From: Coprococcus eutactus
Lineage (GTDB): Bacteria > Bacillota > Clostridia > Lachnospirales > Lachnospiraceae
DNA: 64,000 bases
Assembly: GCF_025149915.1 (NCBI RefSeq)
Contig: NZ_CP102278.1
Coordinates: forward strand, 2,807,001 to 2,871,000
Direction: 5' to 3'
Under the pieces are notes generated by a model that saw only the letters and a program-made list of their open reading frames with translations, was not told where the DNA came from and ran no database searches. This document shows, in pieces, positions 52,820 to 61,403 of this stretch (position 1 is the first letter of the stretch; each line of letters opens with the position of its first letter). The position numbers were made by a program, and so were the translations under genes.

Positions 52820-52854
52820 ATTATAGCAAAATATTGTTTCTTTTTAAACAATAT
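52820..52854 (-). promoter_or_regulatory. Extended -10 promoter overlapped by an inverted repeat, upstream of the DUF5717 operon
   Basis: On the minus strand TGC-TATAAT (52828-52820) forms an extended -10 element about 108 bases before the ATG. A perfect nine-base dyad, ATATTGTTT (52831-52839) and AAACAATAT (52846-52854), covers the spacer and -35 area. That is the usual position of a repressor operator. The dyad also lies about 55 bases upstream of the divergent aminotransferase gene and could control both. Confidence 0.55.
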
Positions 52855-52908
52855 AAAACAGAAAAATAACTTAAAACAACTGAATTCAACTAAAAAAGAG
52901 GTTTTTTT

Positions 52909-53979
52909 ATGAAAAAAGGGGTTATCAATCTTACAACAGAGAATCTGATCAGTCAGGTTGAGACAGTTCGTGCAGATCTCAACATGAATCCACTTGGGAT
53001 TCCTGATTCAGTGAGCAAAGCCATTTCTGAAAGTCTCAGTCAGCTGTCTACCTATCCGGACCGTAGCATGAAAAAGTTAAAAGCTGCTATATCTGCATAC
53101 TCCGGAGCGGATGAAGACAACATCATAATCGGGGGAAGCTCCTACGAATTTGTGAAGATACTATGTGAATTTACTTCTCCCAAAAATGTTATTCTCATAA
53201 CACCAGGAGCTCAAAACTATGAAAGGCTGCTCTCAATGAACGGCTGCAATATAACATACTACTCCACACCGGAAGAGGAGGATTTCAATCTGGACATAGC
53301 TGATTTTATCTCCAAACTGACAGAGGATATCGACATGATCTTCATATCCAATCCAAACGGAACAACTTCCCAGATAATCGATGCAGAATCCATGGAGTTT
53401 ATTGCAAAGATATGTGATGGCAACGATATTACCATGGTGGTAGATGAGGAATATATGGACTTTGTGGATGATATCAGTGTCAACTCTGCCATTCCTCTTA
53501 TATCTGAATATGAGAACGTGGTCGTACTCAGGAACACTACCAAATTCTTTGCTGTACCGGGACTCAGACTTGCATATATGGCCACATCCAATCCTGTTCT
53601 TAAAAAGACTCTGGAGATAACTGAACTCCCTTATAGCATAGGCAAGCTTGTAGAAGCCGCCGGAGTTGCCATGTTCACCGATAACGAATACATTTCCAAG
53701 TCAAGGGAACTTATAAGGACAGAGCGCAATCTTGTGTACTCAGCTCTATCAACCCACAAGACGATAAAGCTCTACAAACCATCTGCAAACTTTATTCTGA
53801 TAAAACTGCTCAAAAATGATGTTTCCGCGGGAGATGTTGTGGAACACTGTCTTCCAAAGGGACTATACATAAGGAGCTGTGCGGATATCAGAGGTCTTGA
53901 CAACAAATATATAAGATTCTGTTTTATGAACCCTAAGCAGGATGACCTGTTGGTCAACACCATTCTAGAAATTGTGTAA
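52909..53979 (+). CDS. HisC/CobD-like aminotransferase
   Basis: A 356-residue fold-type I PLP enzyme most like histidinol-phosphate aminotransferase. Motifs are RADLNMNPLGIPDSV (in place of the usual N-ENP-G), YPDRSMKKLKAAISAY, IIGGSSYEFVKILCEF, FISNPNGTTS (Asn contacting PLP), VVDEEYMDFV and the Schiff-base Lys in RNTTKFFAVPGLRLAYM. The C-terminus has FILIKLL and RSCADIRGLDNKYIRFCF. The lysine context TTKFF differs from the usual SKAFG. Substrate is uncertain: it may not be histidinol phosphate, as no his genes are adjacent. The next gene is a phosphoribosyltransferase, probably co-transcribed. Confidence 0.82.
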   Translation: MKKGVINLTTENLISQVETVRADLNMNPLGIPDSVSKAISESLSQLSTYPDRSMKKLKAAISAYSGADEDNIIIGGSSYEFVKILCEFTSPKNVILITPGAQNYERLLSMNGCNITYYSTPEEEDFNLDIADFISKLTEDIDMIFISNPNGTTSQIIDAESMEFIAKICDGNDITMVVDEEYMDFVDDISVNSAIPLISEYENVVVLRNTTKFFAVPGLRLAYMATSNPVLKKTLEITELPYSIGKLVEAAGVAMFTDNEYISKSRELIRTERNLVYSALSTHKTIKLYKPSANFILIKLLKNDVSAGDVVEHCLPKGLYIRSCADIRGLDNKYIRFCFMNPKQDDLLVNTILEIV

Positions 53980-54084
53980 TGCTAATTTAACGAGCATACG
54001 TTTTTTACCAGAATATTCAATCTGCGACCACTCGCAAAATATTCTGCGATTATAATTCAAATTTTAAAAAGGAGAATAAAGGCT

Positions 54085-54726
54085 ATGGAAAACATTACAA
54101 CAAAGATTACATCATCCTATAACAACGCACTTGATATAAAGGTGGTTGACGGACATTTCGCAACCAACCACTCCCATATCAACAAATACATTGACATGAC
54201 AACTCTCAAGAGCAGAAGAAAAATGGCTTTGGCCGCTGCCAAATCCATGGCGACAGAGTACGTGGCAACCACCATCGTCGATACCATCGTTTGTATGGAC
54301 GGCACAGAAGTCATAGGTGCATATCTGGCAAATGCGCTCACTGAGAACGGCATAGTGTCAATGAACCAGCACCAGACCATTTACATCATGACTCCTGAGG
54401 TTCACTCATCAGGTCAGCTGATCTTCAGAGATAATCTCCAGCCTATGATCAAAGATAAGAATATCCTCCTGCTTCTGGCTTCAGCCACAACAGGAAAGAC
54501 TATAAAGCAGAGTATTGAATGTATCGAGTATTACGGTGGAACCATTTCAGGTATTTCAGCTATATTCTCGGCAACTGACGAAGTAGCGGGACACGAGGTT
54601 CACTCTCTGTTCAACAAGAAGGATATAGACGATTACGCATCTTATTCCGTTGACGAATGTCCTATGTGCAAGGCCGGCAAGAAGATCGAAGCCATTGTTA
54701 ACAGCTATGGATATTCCATGCTGTAA
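54085..54726 (+). CDS. Orotate phosphoribosyltransferase-like protein
   Basis: A 213-residue type I phosphoribosyltransferase. Segments are FATNHSHINKYIDMTTLKSR near the N-terminus, the substrate region VDTIVCMDGTEVIGAYLANAL and the PRPP-binding loop KNILLLLASATTGKTIKQSI. The loop here lacks the usual pair of acidic residues before TTG, reading LLASATTGKT. A C-terminal Cys pair (ECPMCKAGKKIEAIVNS) is typical of a Clostridia subgroup annotated as PyrE-like. True orotate activity is uncertain because of the altered PRPP loop. It follows the aminotransferase by 105 bases, has AAGGAG upstream and ends in a terminator. Confidence 0.8.
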   Translation: MENITTKITSSYNNALDIKVVDGHFATNHSHINKYIDMTTLKSRRKMALAAAKSMATEYVATTIVDTIVCMDGTEVIGAYLANALTENGIVSMNQHQTIYIMTPEVHSSGQLIFRDNLQPMIKDKNILLLLASATTGKTIKQSIECIEYYGGTISGISAIFSATDEVAGHEVHSLFNKKDIDDYASYSVDECPMCKAGKKIEAIVNSYGYSML

Positions 54727-55125
54727 TACGATCAGATAGCTACAATATGCACATAATCATTACTGTATTGCATAAAAACACAGCCGCAGAATTGTATGTC
54801 AGCAATTCTGCGGCTTTAATCTTATTTTTCTGAATATGTAACCTTGTCTGGAACAAATTCTTTAACTGCGTCTGTATTCATCTGCATTTATACAATGTAA
54901 TCTATTTTTATGTATTAATTTCTGACCCTCTATCTGATAATGTGTCCGAAAGGCACGTTATGCATGCAAACAATGCATCTAGCTATCCAAATAGTAAAAT
55001 CACCCCCTAAAAAACCCCCTAAATTCGCTTATTTAACGCATTTGTGCCATTCTATTGACTTTGATTTTCCAGTAATGTATCGTGTGACCTACCAGCTGGA
55101 ATACGAATTCTAAGGAGATTTTTAT
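54727..55125. other. Intergenic region before the Rpn-like gene
   Basis: Holds the terminator at 54782-54815, a small palindromic pair (ATGCAT at 54961-54966 and again about seven bases later) and a homopolymer-rich stretch near 55005. Near 55055 there is TTGACT with a weak -10 at 17-base spacing, a possible promoter for the next gene. No other gene is seen. Confidence 0.45.
54782..54815 (+). terminator. Terminator after the phosphoribosyltransferase gene
   Basis: Perfect 12-base stem AGCCGCAGAATT / AATTCTGCGGCT with a ten-base loop and a short T-run, 55 bases past the stop. Confidence 0.82.
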
Positions 55126-56139
55126 TTGACATATACAGGCAACAACAATATACATAACGAGATGATATTTGACCGTGCTTTCAAGAAAATATTAACCCTC
55201 TCATCAAAGGCCGTGACCAATATGATAAATGGTCTTTTTAGCACAAACTACGATCCTGATACCGCAACCATCAGCTATCACTGGACTGAACACCAAGCCG
55301 ACAGCACCCTCAAGGCCACTCTTGCGGACACTATCCTGATACTAAACAACAAAGACGCATATCATATGGAGGCCCAGATCACCGAGGACCAGGAGATCAT
55401 ATTCCGCGTATTTTCTTATGGGTATGGCTATGCAGATGTCAACAAAGAAGCCATACCGGCGGACGATACAGCTCATCCCAATTTTGTCCTTCATTTTCCA
55501 AATCCCTGCATAATATTTCTTGGCGACGTCTCATCAAAAGTGCCAGACAAATATAATTTACAGCTTGATTTCGGAGATCAGAAAATCTATACCTACACTG
55601 TGCCAACGGTGAAGCTTGCCGATATCAGTGCGCAGGAACTGAACAACAGAAAGATGGTGATACTCATACCTTTTCACCTTTTAAAGCTCAGAAAACTCAT
55701 GGCTAAAAACAGATCACATGACACTATCTGTTCGTTGAAAAAGCTCGTTGAGACTGATATACTTGGCAGTATAGAAACTAACCAGCAGCTAGGAAATATA
55801 ACTCCTTCTGATGCTCATCAGCTCATATCGCTGACGAAGAAATTATATTCCTATCTGTATGAAACCTATACAGAAAGTGAGGAGGTACATGATATGATCG
55901 ATCAGTCCCTGGAGCTTGAATCTGATGAACTTGTATTAAAAATGCAGGCGTTGGAGGAGAAACTTAAAGAATTAAACATCAAAACCGCCGAAGTAGACGC
56001 AGCAAATGCCAAGTTAGAATCTACTCAAGCTAAACTGAACTCTACTCAGGCTGAACTGGACTCTGCTCAGGCTAAACTCAGCGACGCCGAATCAGAAATT
56101 ACACGACTCAAAAAGGAGCTTGAGCAGGCAAAGAGATAG
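55126..56139 (+). CDS. Rpn/PD-(D/E)XK nuclease-family transposase-like protein with coiled-coil tail
   Basis: A 337-residue protein. Residues about 8-235 match the Rpn/'PD-(D/E)XK nuclease family transposase' group: NEMIFDRAFKKIL, DTILILNNKDAYHMEAQITE (the E-Q pair of the nuclease core), RVFSYGYGYADVNK and IPFHLLKLRKL. From 265 on there is a coiled coil with heptad-like repeats (LESTQAKLNSTQAELDSAQA). It starts with a TTG (55126-55128), supported by TAAGGAG at the right distance; no ATG fits. Such proteins are abundant in gut Firmicutes and are linked to RecA-independent recombination in E. coli. A terminator follows. Confidence 0.8.
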   Translation: MTYTGNNNIHNEMIFDRAFKKILTLSSKAVTNMINGLFSTNYDPDTATISYHWTEHQADSTLKATLADTILILNNKDAYHMEAQITEDQEIIFRVFSYGYGYADVNKEAIPADDTAHPNFVLHFPNPCIIFLGDVSSKVPDKYNLQLDFGDQKIYTYTVPTVKLADISAQELNNRKMVILIPFHLLKLRKLMAKNRSHDTICSLKKLVETDILGSIETNQQLGNITPSDAHQLISLTKKLYSYLYETYTESEEVHDMIDQSLELESDELVLKMQALEEKLKELNIKTAEVDAANAKLESTQAKLNSTQAELDSAQAKLSDAESEITRLKKELEQAKR

Positions 56140-56170
56140 CACTGTATTTGTATGTTGCTCCGCACAATTA

Positions 56171-56237
56171 AAACGACTGCCTTGGTGGCATGTGATTATC
56201 TATTATTGAAAACCACACACCATCAGGGCAGCCGTTT
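56171..56237. terminator. Terminator between the Rpn-like gene and potD
   Basis: Imperfect long stem (AAACGACTGCC...GGTGG paired with CCATC...GGGCAGCCGTTT) around an A/T-rich loop. It lies between convergent genes and can serve both. Confidence 0.65.
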
Positions 56238-56250
56238 ATCTTATATTATT

Positions 56251-57879
56251 CTATTTCCCAAGATAAAATTTCTTTGACCTTTTATGATATACGATCACTC
56301 CGGCCAGTGCACCGATCACCGCTGCCACAATAAACCATGCCCATGTCGGCACATCTTTGATATTGTAGCATCTGATGTTGATCCACATCTGGTTGATATC
56401 CTTGGTGGCATCCTCATCGAAATACTCCATGACCGCACTTCTCTCTATGGCGTCCTGTGACGGATACTGAGCCCCAAGCTGTCTGTTGACCTGTTCCGCA
56501 GGAGCTCTGAGAACGTAGTCAGGATCTGAGTTGTCCCCTGTGAAGAAATATCCAAGTGGATAATCAACAACATCCTCCTCGTCATCCTCTGCACCATAAG
56601 TGTAATCCAGATAAGAATATACCGTATCGTCATCCCCACCTGCTATGACTGAGGTATAACCAATGTAATACATGTTGCGGACTGCATTGTCAGGTCTTGA
56701 CACAAAGTTGATAAACGCCTCGGCCGCCTGCTTTCTGTCAGCGTCACCGTCTATTCCATTTTTCAGCATGACCCATCCGTCAAAGTACAGATTTGTGCAC
56801 TCCTCAGGGACCGCAAAGTCAAGCTTCACACCATCCTCCTCAGCCTGATCCATGGCATAAACTGCATCTCCTGACCACTGATAATTCGCAACAACCTTTC
56901 CTGTTATCATGTCTGCCTTACCGCTGTCAGTCTCAAATGAATACACATTATCCTTTATGTCCTGAAGAAGATCCTGTGACTTTGCTATAGTCTCAGGACT
57001 GACATCGTTCATGATATCCTTGAGCTGCTCTGAGTAATCATCCTGAGCCCTGAATTCAGTGTCCATCAGCTTGTCCCTCTGCAGTGCTCCGACTGCGGCA
57101 AAGTAGGAATCTCTGACATTGTCTTTTATGGTGATCTGTTTTGCAAACTTAGGGTTGTTGAGGACTGTCCATGTTCCCGCCTCGTCAGCAGTCATCTTCT
57201 CCGGATTGTACAGAATTCCCGTAATTCCAAACATGAAACCAGCCGCATATTTGCTCCAGGTCTCACCATTTATCTCATGAGTCTCAAATGTATCTCGAAT
57301 ATATGGCGACACACCATTTATATAATAATTCTTGTCGTTGTTCTCATCGAAAAAGCCATCGGACAAAGGCTCAAGCTTGTTCTCAGACATAAGCTTCATG
57401 ATCATGTACTCCGAAGGACATACAAGATCATACACATCGCCGAGAGTCAGCATATTATAGAGATCCTCATTGGTACCGAAGCATGAATATTGAACATTCA
57501 CCTTCACACCATAATTCTCGTAATACCAGTTCTCGAAATCCTCCACCATGGAATTCTCACCAAATATAGTTGTTCCATTGTCCAGTTCCAGGGCTTCGTC
57601 TTCATCCCAGCCACCCTCGTCAATGTACTCTTCCCAGCTGCACACCCTGAGAGTGACCTCTTTTTCAGTAGCAGATGCACCGTTGTTCTTGATGGACGCC
57701 GCATCATTCGCTGCACTGTCATTTGCTGAACTTGCAACTGACTGAGAGTCATCTGCCGAAGCTCCTGCATCCTCCGCCGCCATTACCGGCAGCATCTGTC
57801 CGGCAAGCAATGAAACAGCCATGACTGCTGCCGCCAGCTTTCTGGAAATCGAACGTCTAAAACATCTATGTCTTATCAT
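56251..57879 (-). CDS. potD: Polyamine ABC transporter substrate-binding protein
   Basis: A 542-residue extracellular binding protein. The signal peptide (RKLAAAVMAVSLLAGQMLPV then MAA) is followed by an Ala/Ser/Asp-rich linker of about 45 residues and the PotD/PotF fold. Signatures are LRVCSWEEYIDEGGWDEDEA, YDLVCPSEYMIMKLMSE and YAAGFMFGITGILYNPEKM, then the C-terminal FDGWVMLKNGIDGDADRKQ. Unusually, it ends with a C-terminal membrane helix (TWAWFIVAAVIGALAGVIVY) and basic residues, so it is membrane-anchored at its C-terminus instead of by a lipid. I chose the ATG at 57877-57879 because the signal peptide starts there. Last gene of potABCD. Confidence 0.88.
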   Translation of the reverse strand: MIRHRCFRRSISRKLAAAVMAVSLLAGQMLPVMAAEDAGASADDSQSVASSANDSAANDAASIKNNGASATEKEVTLRVCSWEEYIDEGGWDEDEALELDNGTTIFGENSMVEDFENWYYENYGVKVNVQYSCFGTNEDLYNMLTLGDVYDLVCPSEYMIMKLMSENKLEPLSDGFFDENNDKNYYINGVSPYIRDTFETHEINGETWSKYAAGFMFGITGILYNPEKMTADEAGTWTVLNNPKFAKQITIKDNVRDSYFAAVGALQRDKLMDTEFRAQDDYSEQLKDIMNDVSPETIAKSQDLLQDIKDNVYSFETDSGKADMITGKVVANYQWSGDAVYAMDQAEEDGVKLDFAVPEECTNLYFDGWVMLKNGIDGDADRKQAAEAFINFVSRPDNAVRNMYYIGYTSVIAGGDDDTVYSYLDYTYGAEDDEEDVVDYPLGYFFTGDNSDPDYVLRAPAEQVNRQLGAQYPSQDAIERSAVMEYFDEDATKDINQMWINIRCYNIKDVPTWAWFIVAAVIGALAGVIVYHKRSKKFYLGK

Positions 57880-57944
57880 CGCTCCACCCTCTCTATAATG
57901 TATCGCCCCTCTCTGCTTCGCGAGCGGGGCAGATCGGTGGAGCG
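57880..57944 (-). promoter_or_regulatory. Hairpin masking the potD ribosome binding site
   Basis: CGCTCCACC (57880-57888), which on the message is the ribosome-binding GGTGGAGCG next to the ATG, can pair perfectly with GGTGGAGCG (57936-57944). Between them lies a second G+C-rich hairpin (GCCCC ... GGGGC). The structure lies wholly in the potC-potD gap and could limit potD translation. Confidence 0.6.
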
Positions 57945-57965
57945 CATTAAAATTATTCACTCCGT

Positions 57966-58760
57966 TCATAAGCGCTCCACCTCCTTCTTTCTTCCGGCCA
58001 CATTCATAGCCACAACGATTATGACAACCAGTGCAAATATGACTGTTGAGAGCGCCCACAGGGCTGTCTTGATCTCAGTCTGTGAACCCTTTGTCGCATT
58101 TACAACGTAAGTACTTATGGTGTCAAATGTCGCAGGCTTGGTGTATGTCGCGATGAAGTAATCATCCAGTGACAGTGTAACAGCCAGCGCAAATCCCGAA
58201 ATAATACCCGGAAGTATCTGAGGTATCACTACCTTTGTGAGTCCCTGGAAAGGTGTAGCTCCCAGATCTAACGCAGCCTCATACAGACTGCTGTCCATCT
58301 GCTTGAGCTTTGGCACTACCGACAGATATACGAAAGGTGCCGACAAAACCACATGGCCGATGACAAGTGGAACATAGCTGTCCTTGCTCATGCCGAATGC
58401 AACTATGAGCAGTATACATATAGAGAAACCTGTCACAACATCTGCATTTACAACAGGCACCTCATTCATGGCATTTATCGATGCTGAAGCCCATTTTTTT
58501 GAATAAAAAGCACCTATGGCACCGAGTGTTCCTAGAATGGTTGCTATCAGTGCTGAACCGGCAGCCAGAAGAACAGTTCCAACGATCATTGACCTCAGCT
58601 CATCTTTGGTGAACAGAGTCACATAATTGTGGAGCGACCATCCGTGAATGCTTCCGATATTTGCCGATGTCGTAAAGCTGTACACAGCCAGTATCAGTAT
58701 AGGCATATATATGAGAAGCAGCATAATGCATATAAATATAATCTTAGACCATTTCTTCAT
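57966..58760 (-). CDS. potC: Polyamine ABC transporter permease PotC
   Basis: A 264-residue permease with six membrane helices and the binding-protein-dependent signature EAALDLGATPFQGLTKVVIPQILPG (the EAA loop, seen as shorter motifs), which contacts PotA. Matches PotC in length and in the N-terminal helix MLLLIYMPILILAVYSF. It imports spermidine or putrescine with PotB, PotA and PotD. Its first codon shares one base with the PotB stop, so translation is coupled. Confidence 0.92.
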   Translation of the reverse strand: MKKWSKIIFICIMLLLIYMPILILAVYSFTTSANIGSIHGWSLHNYVTLFTKDELRSMIVGTVLLAAGSALIATILGTLGAIGAFYSKKWASASINAMNEVPVVNADVVTGFSICILLIVAFGMSKDSYVPLVIGHVVLSAPFVYLSVVPKLKQMDSSLYEAALDLGATPFQGLTKVVIPQILPGIISGFALAVTLSLDDYFIATYTKPATFDTISTYVVNATKGSQTEIKTALWALSTVIFALVVIIVVAMNVAGRKKEVERL

Positions 58761-59560
58761 TATAACAACGCACCTCCTCTGCTTCCACCGTCGTCATCCG
58801 TGTACTTGTTTGTCACAAGTGTGAATACAAGTATTATCACAAGAAGGACGAGTGCTATCATAGAACCGCCGTTCCAGTTGTATGCTGAGAAGTAGCTTCC
58901 TATCAGACTACCCATGATGTATGTGCTGTTGTAAAGCATGTCAAGCACAACATAGTTAGTCATCGATGGCAAAAATACCATAACTATTCCGCTGACGATT
59001 CCCGGAACGGTGAGCGGAAGTGTGACCTTGACAAATGTCTGGAAGCTATTTGCCCCAAGATCCACAGCGGCCTCCATAAGGCTGCCGTCAAGCTTCAATA
59101 TGGTTGTGTATATAGGAAGTATCATAAATGGCAGAAAATCATATGTCATTCCTATAACCGAATTGAGAAACGGGTGGAATGCCAGATTGCCCTCTATAAC
59201 CGTGAGTACTTCCTTGAGTGCTGTGATCCTCAGTGTGAAGTTGATCCACATCGGGAGCACGAACATCATGACAATTACCGATTTCCTTTTCATCTCACTT
59301 CTCGCAAGTATATATGCGATCGGATAGGCCAGCAGCAGACACACCAAAGTAGTCGCTATGGCAAGCAAAAAGCTGTATGCCAGAGTACCTATGGTGTTCG
59401 GGCTGGTAAAGAATCCCGTCAGATTGTCAAATGTAAACCTGCCCTCGCCGTTGGTGAAGGCATAATAAATAATTACAAACAGTGGTGCAACTACAAAGCA
59501 TATGAGAAATAATGCGTATGGGATGCCCAGCTGTTTTCTTGAAAAACGTAAGCCGTTCAT
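58760..59560 (-). CDS. potB: Polyamine ABC transporter permease PotB
   Basis: A 266-residue permease with six membrane helices and the EAA-loop EAAVDLGANSFQTFVKVTLPL. Matches PotB (MWINFTLRITALKEVLTVIEG near residue 110). It forms the transmembrane channel with PotC. GGAGGG precedes the start. The gap to potA is filled by a dispersed double-hairpin repeat (59580-59656), so expression relative to potA may be altered. Confidence 0.92.
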   Translation of the reverse strand: MNGLRFSRKQLGIPYALFLICFVVAPLFVIIYYAFTNGEGRFTFDNLTGFFTSPNTIGTLAYSFLLAIATTLVCLLLAYPIAYILARSEMKRKSVIVMMFVLPMWINFTLRITALKEVLTVIEGNLAFHPFLNSVIGMTYDFLPFMILPIYTTILKLDGSLMEAAVDLGANSFQTFVKVTLPLTVPGIVSGIVMVFLPSMTNYVVLDMLYNSTYIMGSLIGSYFSAYNWNGGSMIALVLLVIILVFTLVTNKYTDDDGGSRGGALL

Positions 59561-59579
59561 GTATATCCCTCCATTTCTT

Positions 59580-59656
59580 GAACATCAGCCCATTAAAAGT
59601 CGCCTTCGGCGAGGGGCTGACGCTACATGTCAAGTTTTCAGAGAAAACTTGACACA
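59580..59656. repeat. Double-hairpin dispersed repeat, copy B
   Basis: A 77-base copy of the element at 38333-38406. It includes CGCCTTCGGCG (tetraloop hairpin) and a perfect long stem TGTCAAGTTTTC / GAAAACTTGACA. It occupies almost the entire gap between the potA stop (59658) and potB (59560), inside an operon. Confidence 0.88.
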
Positions 59657-59657
59657 C

Positions 59658-61106
59658 TTATCTCTTAAGTGAAAACTTCATCTTATCCTCTGGAATTATC
59701 AGGCTGACTCTGTCCTCCATGTTCCACAGGTACTCGTCATCCACGATAAAGTCCTCCTCATTGTCAGTTCTCACCACATAGCTGTAGTGGTCTCCCTTAT
59801 ATATAAGATTGATGATATGTCCGCAGAGTATACCAGCTTCCTCGTCATCACTCATGTCGATATCCTCTGGAAGTATAGATACTATTACCTTGATCTTCTC
59901 ACGGTCTATCGCCTCACCATTTGCATCCACCAGCACGCCATCCTTCATGGCTGAACCCGGAACGATCTCCGTGAGGTCGCATGATACCTTACCGTCAAAT
60001 ACGCCGAGGGCATAATTCCTATTGACTGAGCTCTCAATCTTGTTGATTGCAGTCTCCGATATCATGATGTGTATTCCATCAGGTTCAACATTGAGGCCAA
60101 CCTTGTCTCCAACCTTGGCGGACTTTGTGGTCTGAATAACTATCTCATTTCTTCCGGACTCAACGGTGATCTCATAGTGAACACCCTTAAATACTACGGA
60201 GGTCACAACGCCCTTTACAGCGCCCTGTTCAGGTGTAGTGATCATCACATCCTCCGGTCTTACTACGGCGTCCACCTTTGTTCCAATCTCCACGTCATCC
60301 AGACAGACAAATTCTGCACCACAGAATCTTACCTTTAACTTGCCCGTCATGATTCCGTTGAAGATGTTACTCTCGCCTATGAAATCCGCAACAAATGCGT
60401 TCTTTGGCTCATTATATATATCTTCAGGAGTTCCTATCTGCTGTATCTCACCCTCGCTCATGACAACTATCTTGTCTGACATGGTGAGCGCTTCCTCCTG
60501 GTCATGTGTTACATAGATAAAAGTGATTCCCAGCCTGTCATGCATTCCCTTGAGCTCTATCTGCATCTCTTTTCTCATCTTGAGATCCAGTGCGCCAAGA
60601 GGCTCATCCAGAAGAAGTATCTCTGGCTCATTGACAAGGGCTCTCGCTATAGCTATTCTCTGCTGCTGTCCACCAGAAAGCGTGGCGACTTTTCTGTCCT
60701 CAAAGCCCTCAAGGTCAACCATCTCAAGGACCTTCTTGACCTTCTTCACGATCTCTGCCTTAGGAAGCTTCTTGAGCTTGAGGCCAAATGCTATGTTGTC
60801 AAAGATATTCAGATGTGGGAACAGCGCATACCTCTGAAAGACCGTGTTGATAGGTCTCTTATTTGGTGGAAGCTTGCTGATATCCTGTCCATCCAGTAAT
60901 ATCTCTCCTGAAGTAGGAATCTCGAATCCTGCTATCATTCTAAGTGTCGTGGTTTTTCCGCAGCCTGAAGGGCCTAAGAACGTGACGAACTCGCCTCTCT
61001 TCACTTCGAGGTTAAAGCCGTCAACTGCTGTGAATCCATTGTCATAGGTCTTGACAATGTTTTTCAATTCAATGATATTGTTGGAATTATTGTTGTTTTT
61101 TTCCAT
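59658..61106 (-). CDS. potA: Polyamine ABC transporter ATPase PotA with extended C-terminal domain
   Basis: A 482-residue ATPase. Walker A is LGPSGCGKTTTLRMIAG, the Q-loop is VFQRYALFPH, the ABC signature LSGGQQQRIAIARAL is followed by Walker B LLLDEPLGALD, and the switch His is in VTHDQEEAL. The usual TOBE domain (about 280-360) is followed by another 120 residues (ALGVFDGKVSCDLTEIVPGS on) that repeat a TOBE-like pattern, ending in IINLIYKGDHYSYVVRTDNE. Ordinary PotA is about 370 residues, so this form carries a second regulatory domain, seen also in other Clostridia. It powers PotB/PotC. AAGGAGG precedes the start. First gene of potABCD. Confidence 0.92.
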   Translation of the reverse strand: MEKNNNNSNNIIELKNIVKTYDNGFTAVDGFNLEVKRGEFVTFLGPSGCGKTTTLRMIAGFEIPTSGEILLDGQDISKLPPNKRPINTVFQRYALFPHLNIFDNIAFGLKLKKLPKAEIVKKVKKVLEMVDLEGFEDRKVATLSGGQQQRIAIARALVNEPEILLLDEPLGALDLKMRKEMQIELKGMHDRLGITFIYVTHDQEEALTMSDKIVVMSEGEIQQIGTPEDIYNEPKNAFVADFIGESNIFNGIMTGKLKVRFCGAEFVCLDDVEIGTKVDAVVRPEDVMITTPEQGAVKGVVTSVVFKGVHYEITVESGRNEIVIQTTKSAKVGDKVGLNVEPDGIHIMISETAINKIESSVNRNYALGVFDGKVSCDLTEIVPGSAMKDGVLVDANGEAIDREKIKVIVSILPEDIDMSDDEEAGILCGHIINLIYKGDHYSYVVRTDNEEDFIVDDEYLWNMEDRVSLIIPEDKMKFSLKR

Positions 61107-61139
61107 TTATTTCCTCCTTAAGTATCGTGACATACTCCG

Positions 61140-61403
61140 TCACTTACTTACAGTGCCCCAACAAAGCGCATTTGTCATCTGCCATTCCAAATGGACGACA
61201 AGAGCGACCGCCCCGCCGTCAGCGGACAACAAATCCACGCTCCATGTATCACTGCTGTATATCTCACCAGCCCGGGGAGCAAATAACGAAAAGCCTATCT
61301 GATAGCTCTCCTCGCATGAGCACAACTTTATCTTGCCCTCATACTGTCGGGGAATCAAAAACATGTTAAGAAAAAACCCCTTTATGATACCGGGTGATGG
61401 CAT
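61140..61403 (-). CDS. Possible small gene upstream of potA
   Basis: An 87-residue frame (or about 74 residues from the internal MFLIPRQYEGKIKL) with protein-like composition: mixed beta-type segments such as SYQIGFSLFAPRAGEIYSS and AVALVVHLEWQM. It ends 33 bases before potA. There is no clear binding site and no family match that I recognise. It could be a remnant of the N- or C-terminal part of a regulator often found before pot operons, or chance. Confidence 0.3.
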   Translation of the reverse strand: MPSPGIIKGFFLNMFLIPRQYEGKIKLCSCEESYQIGFSLFAPRAGEIYSSDTWSVDLLSADGGAVALVVHLEWQMTNALCWGTVSK

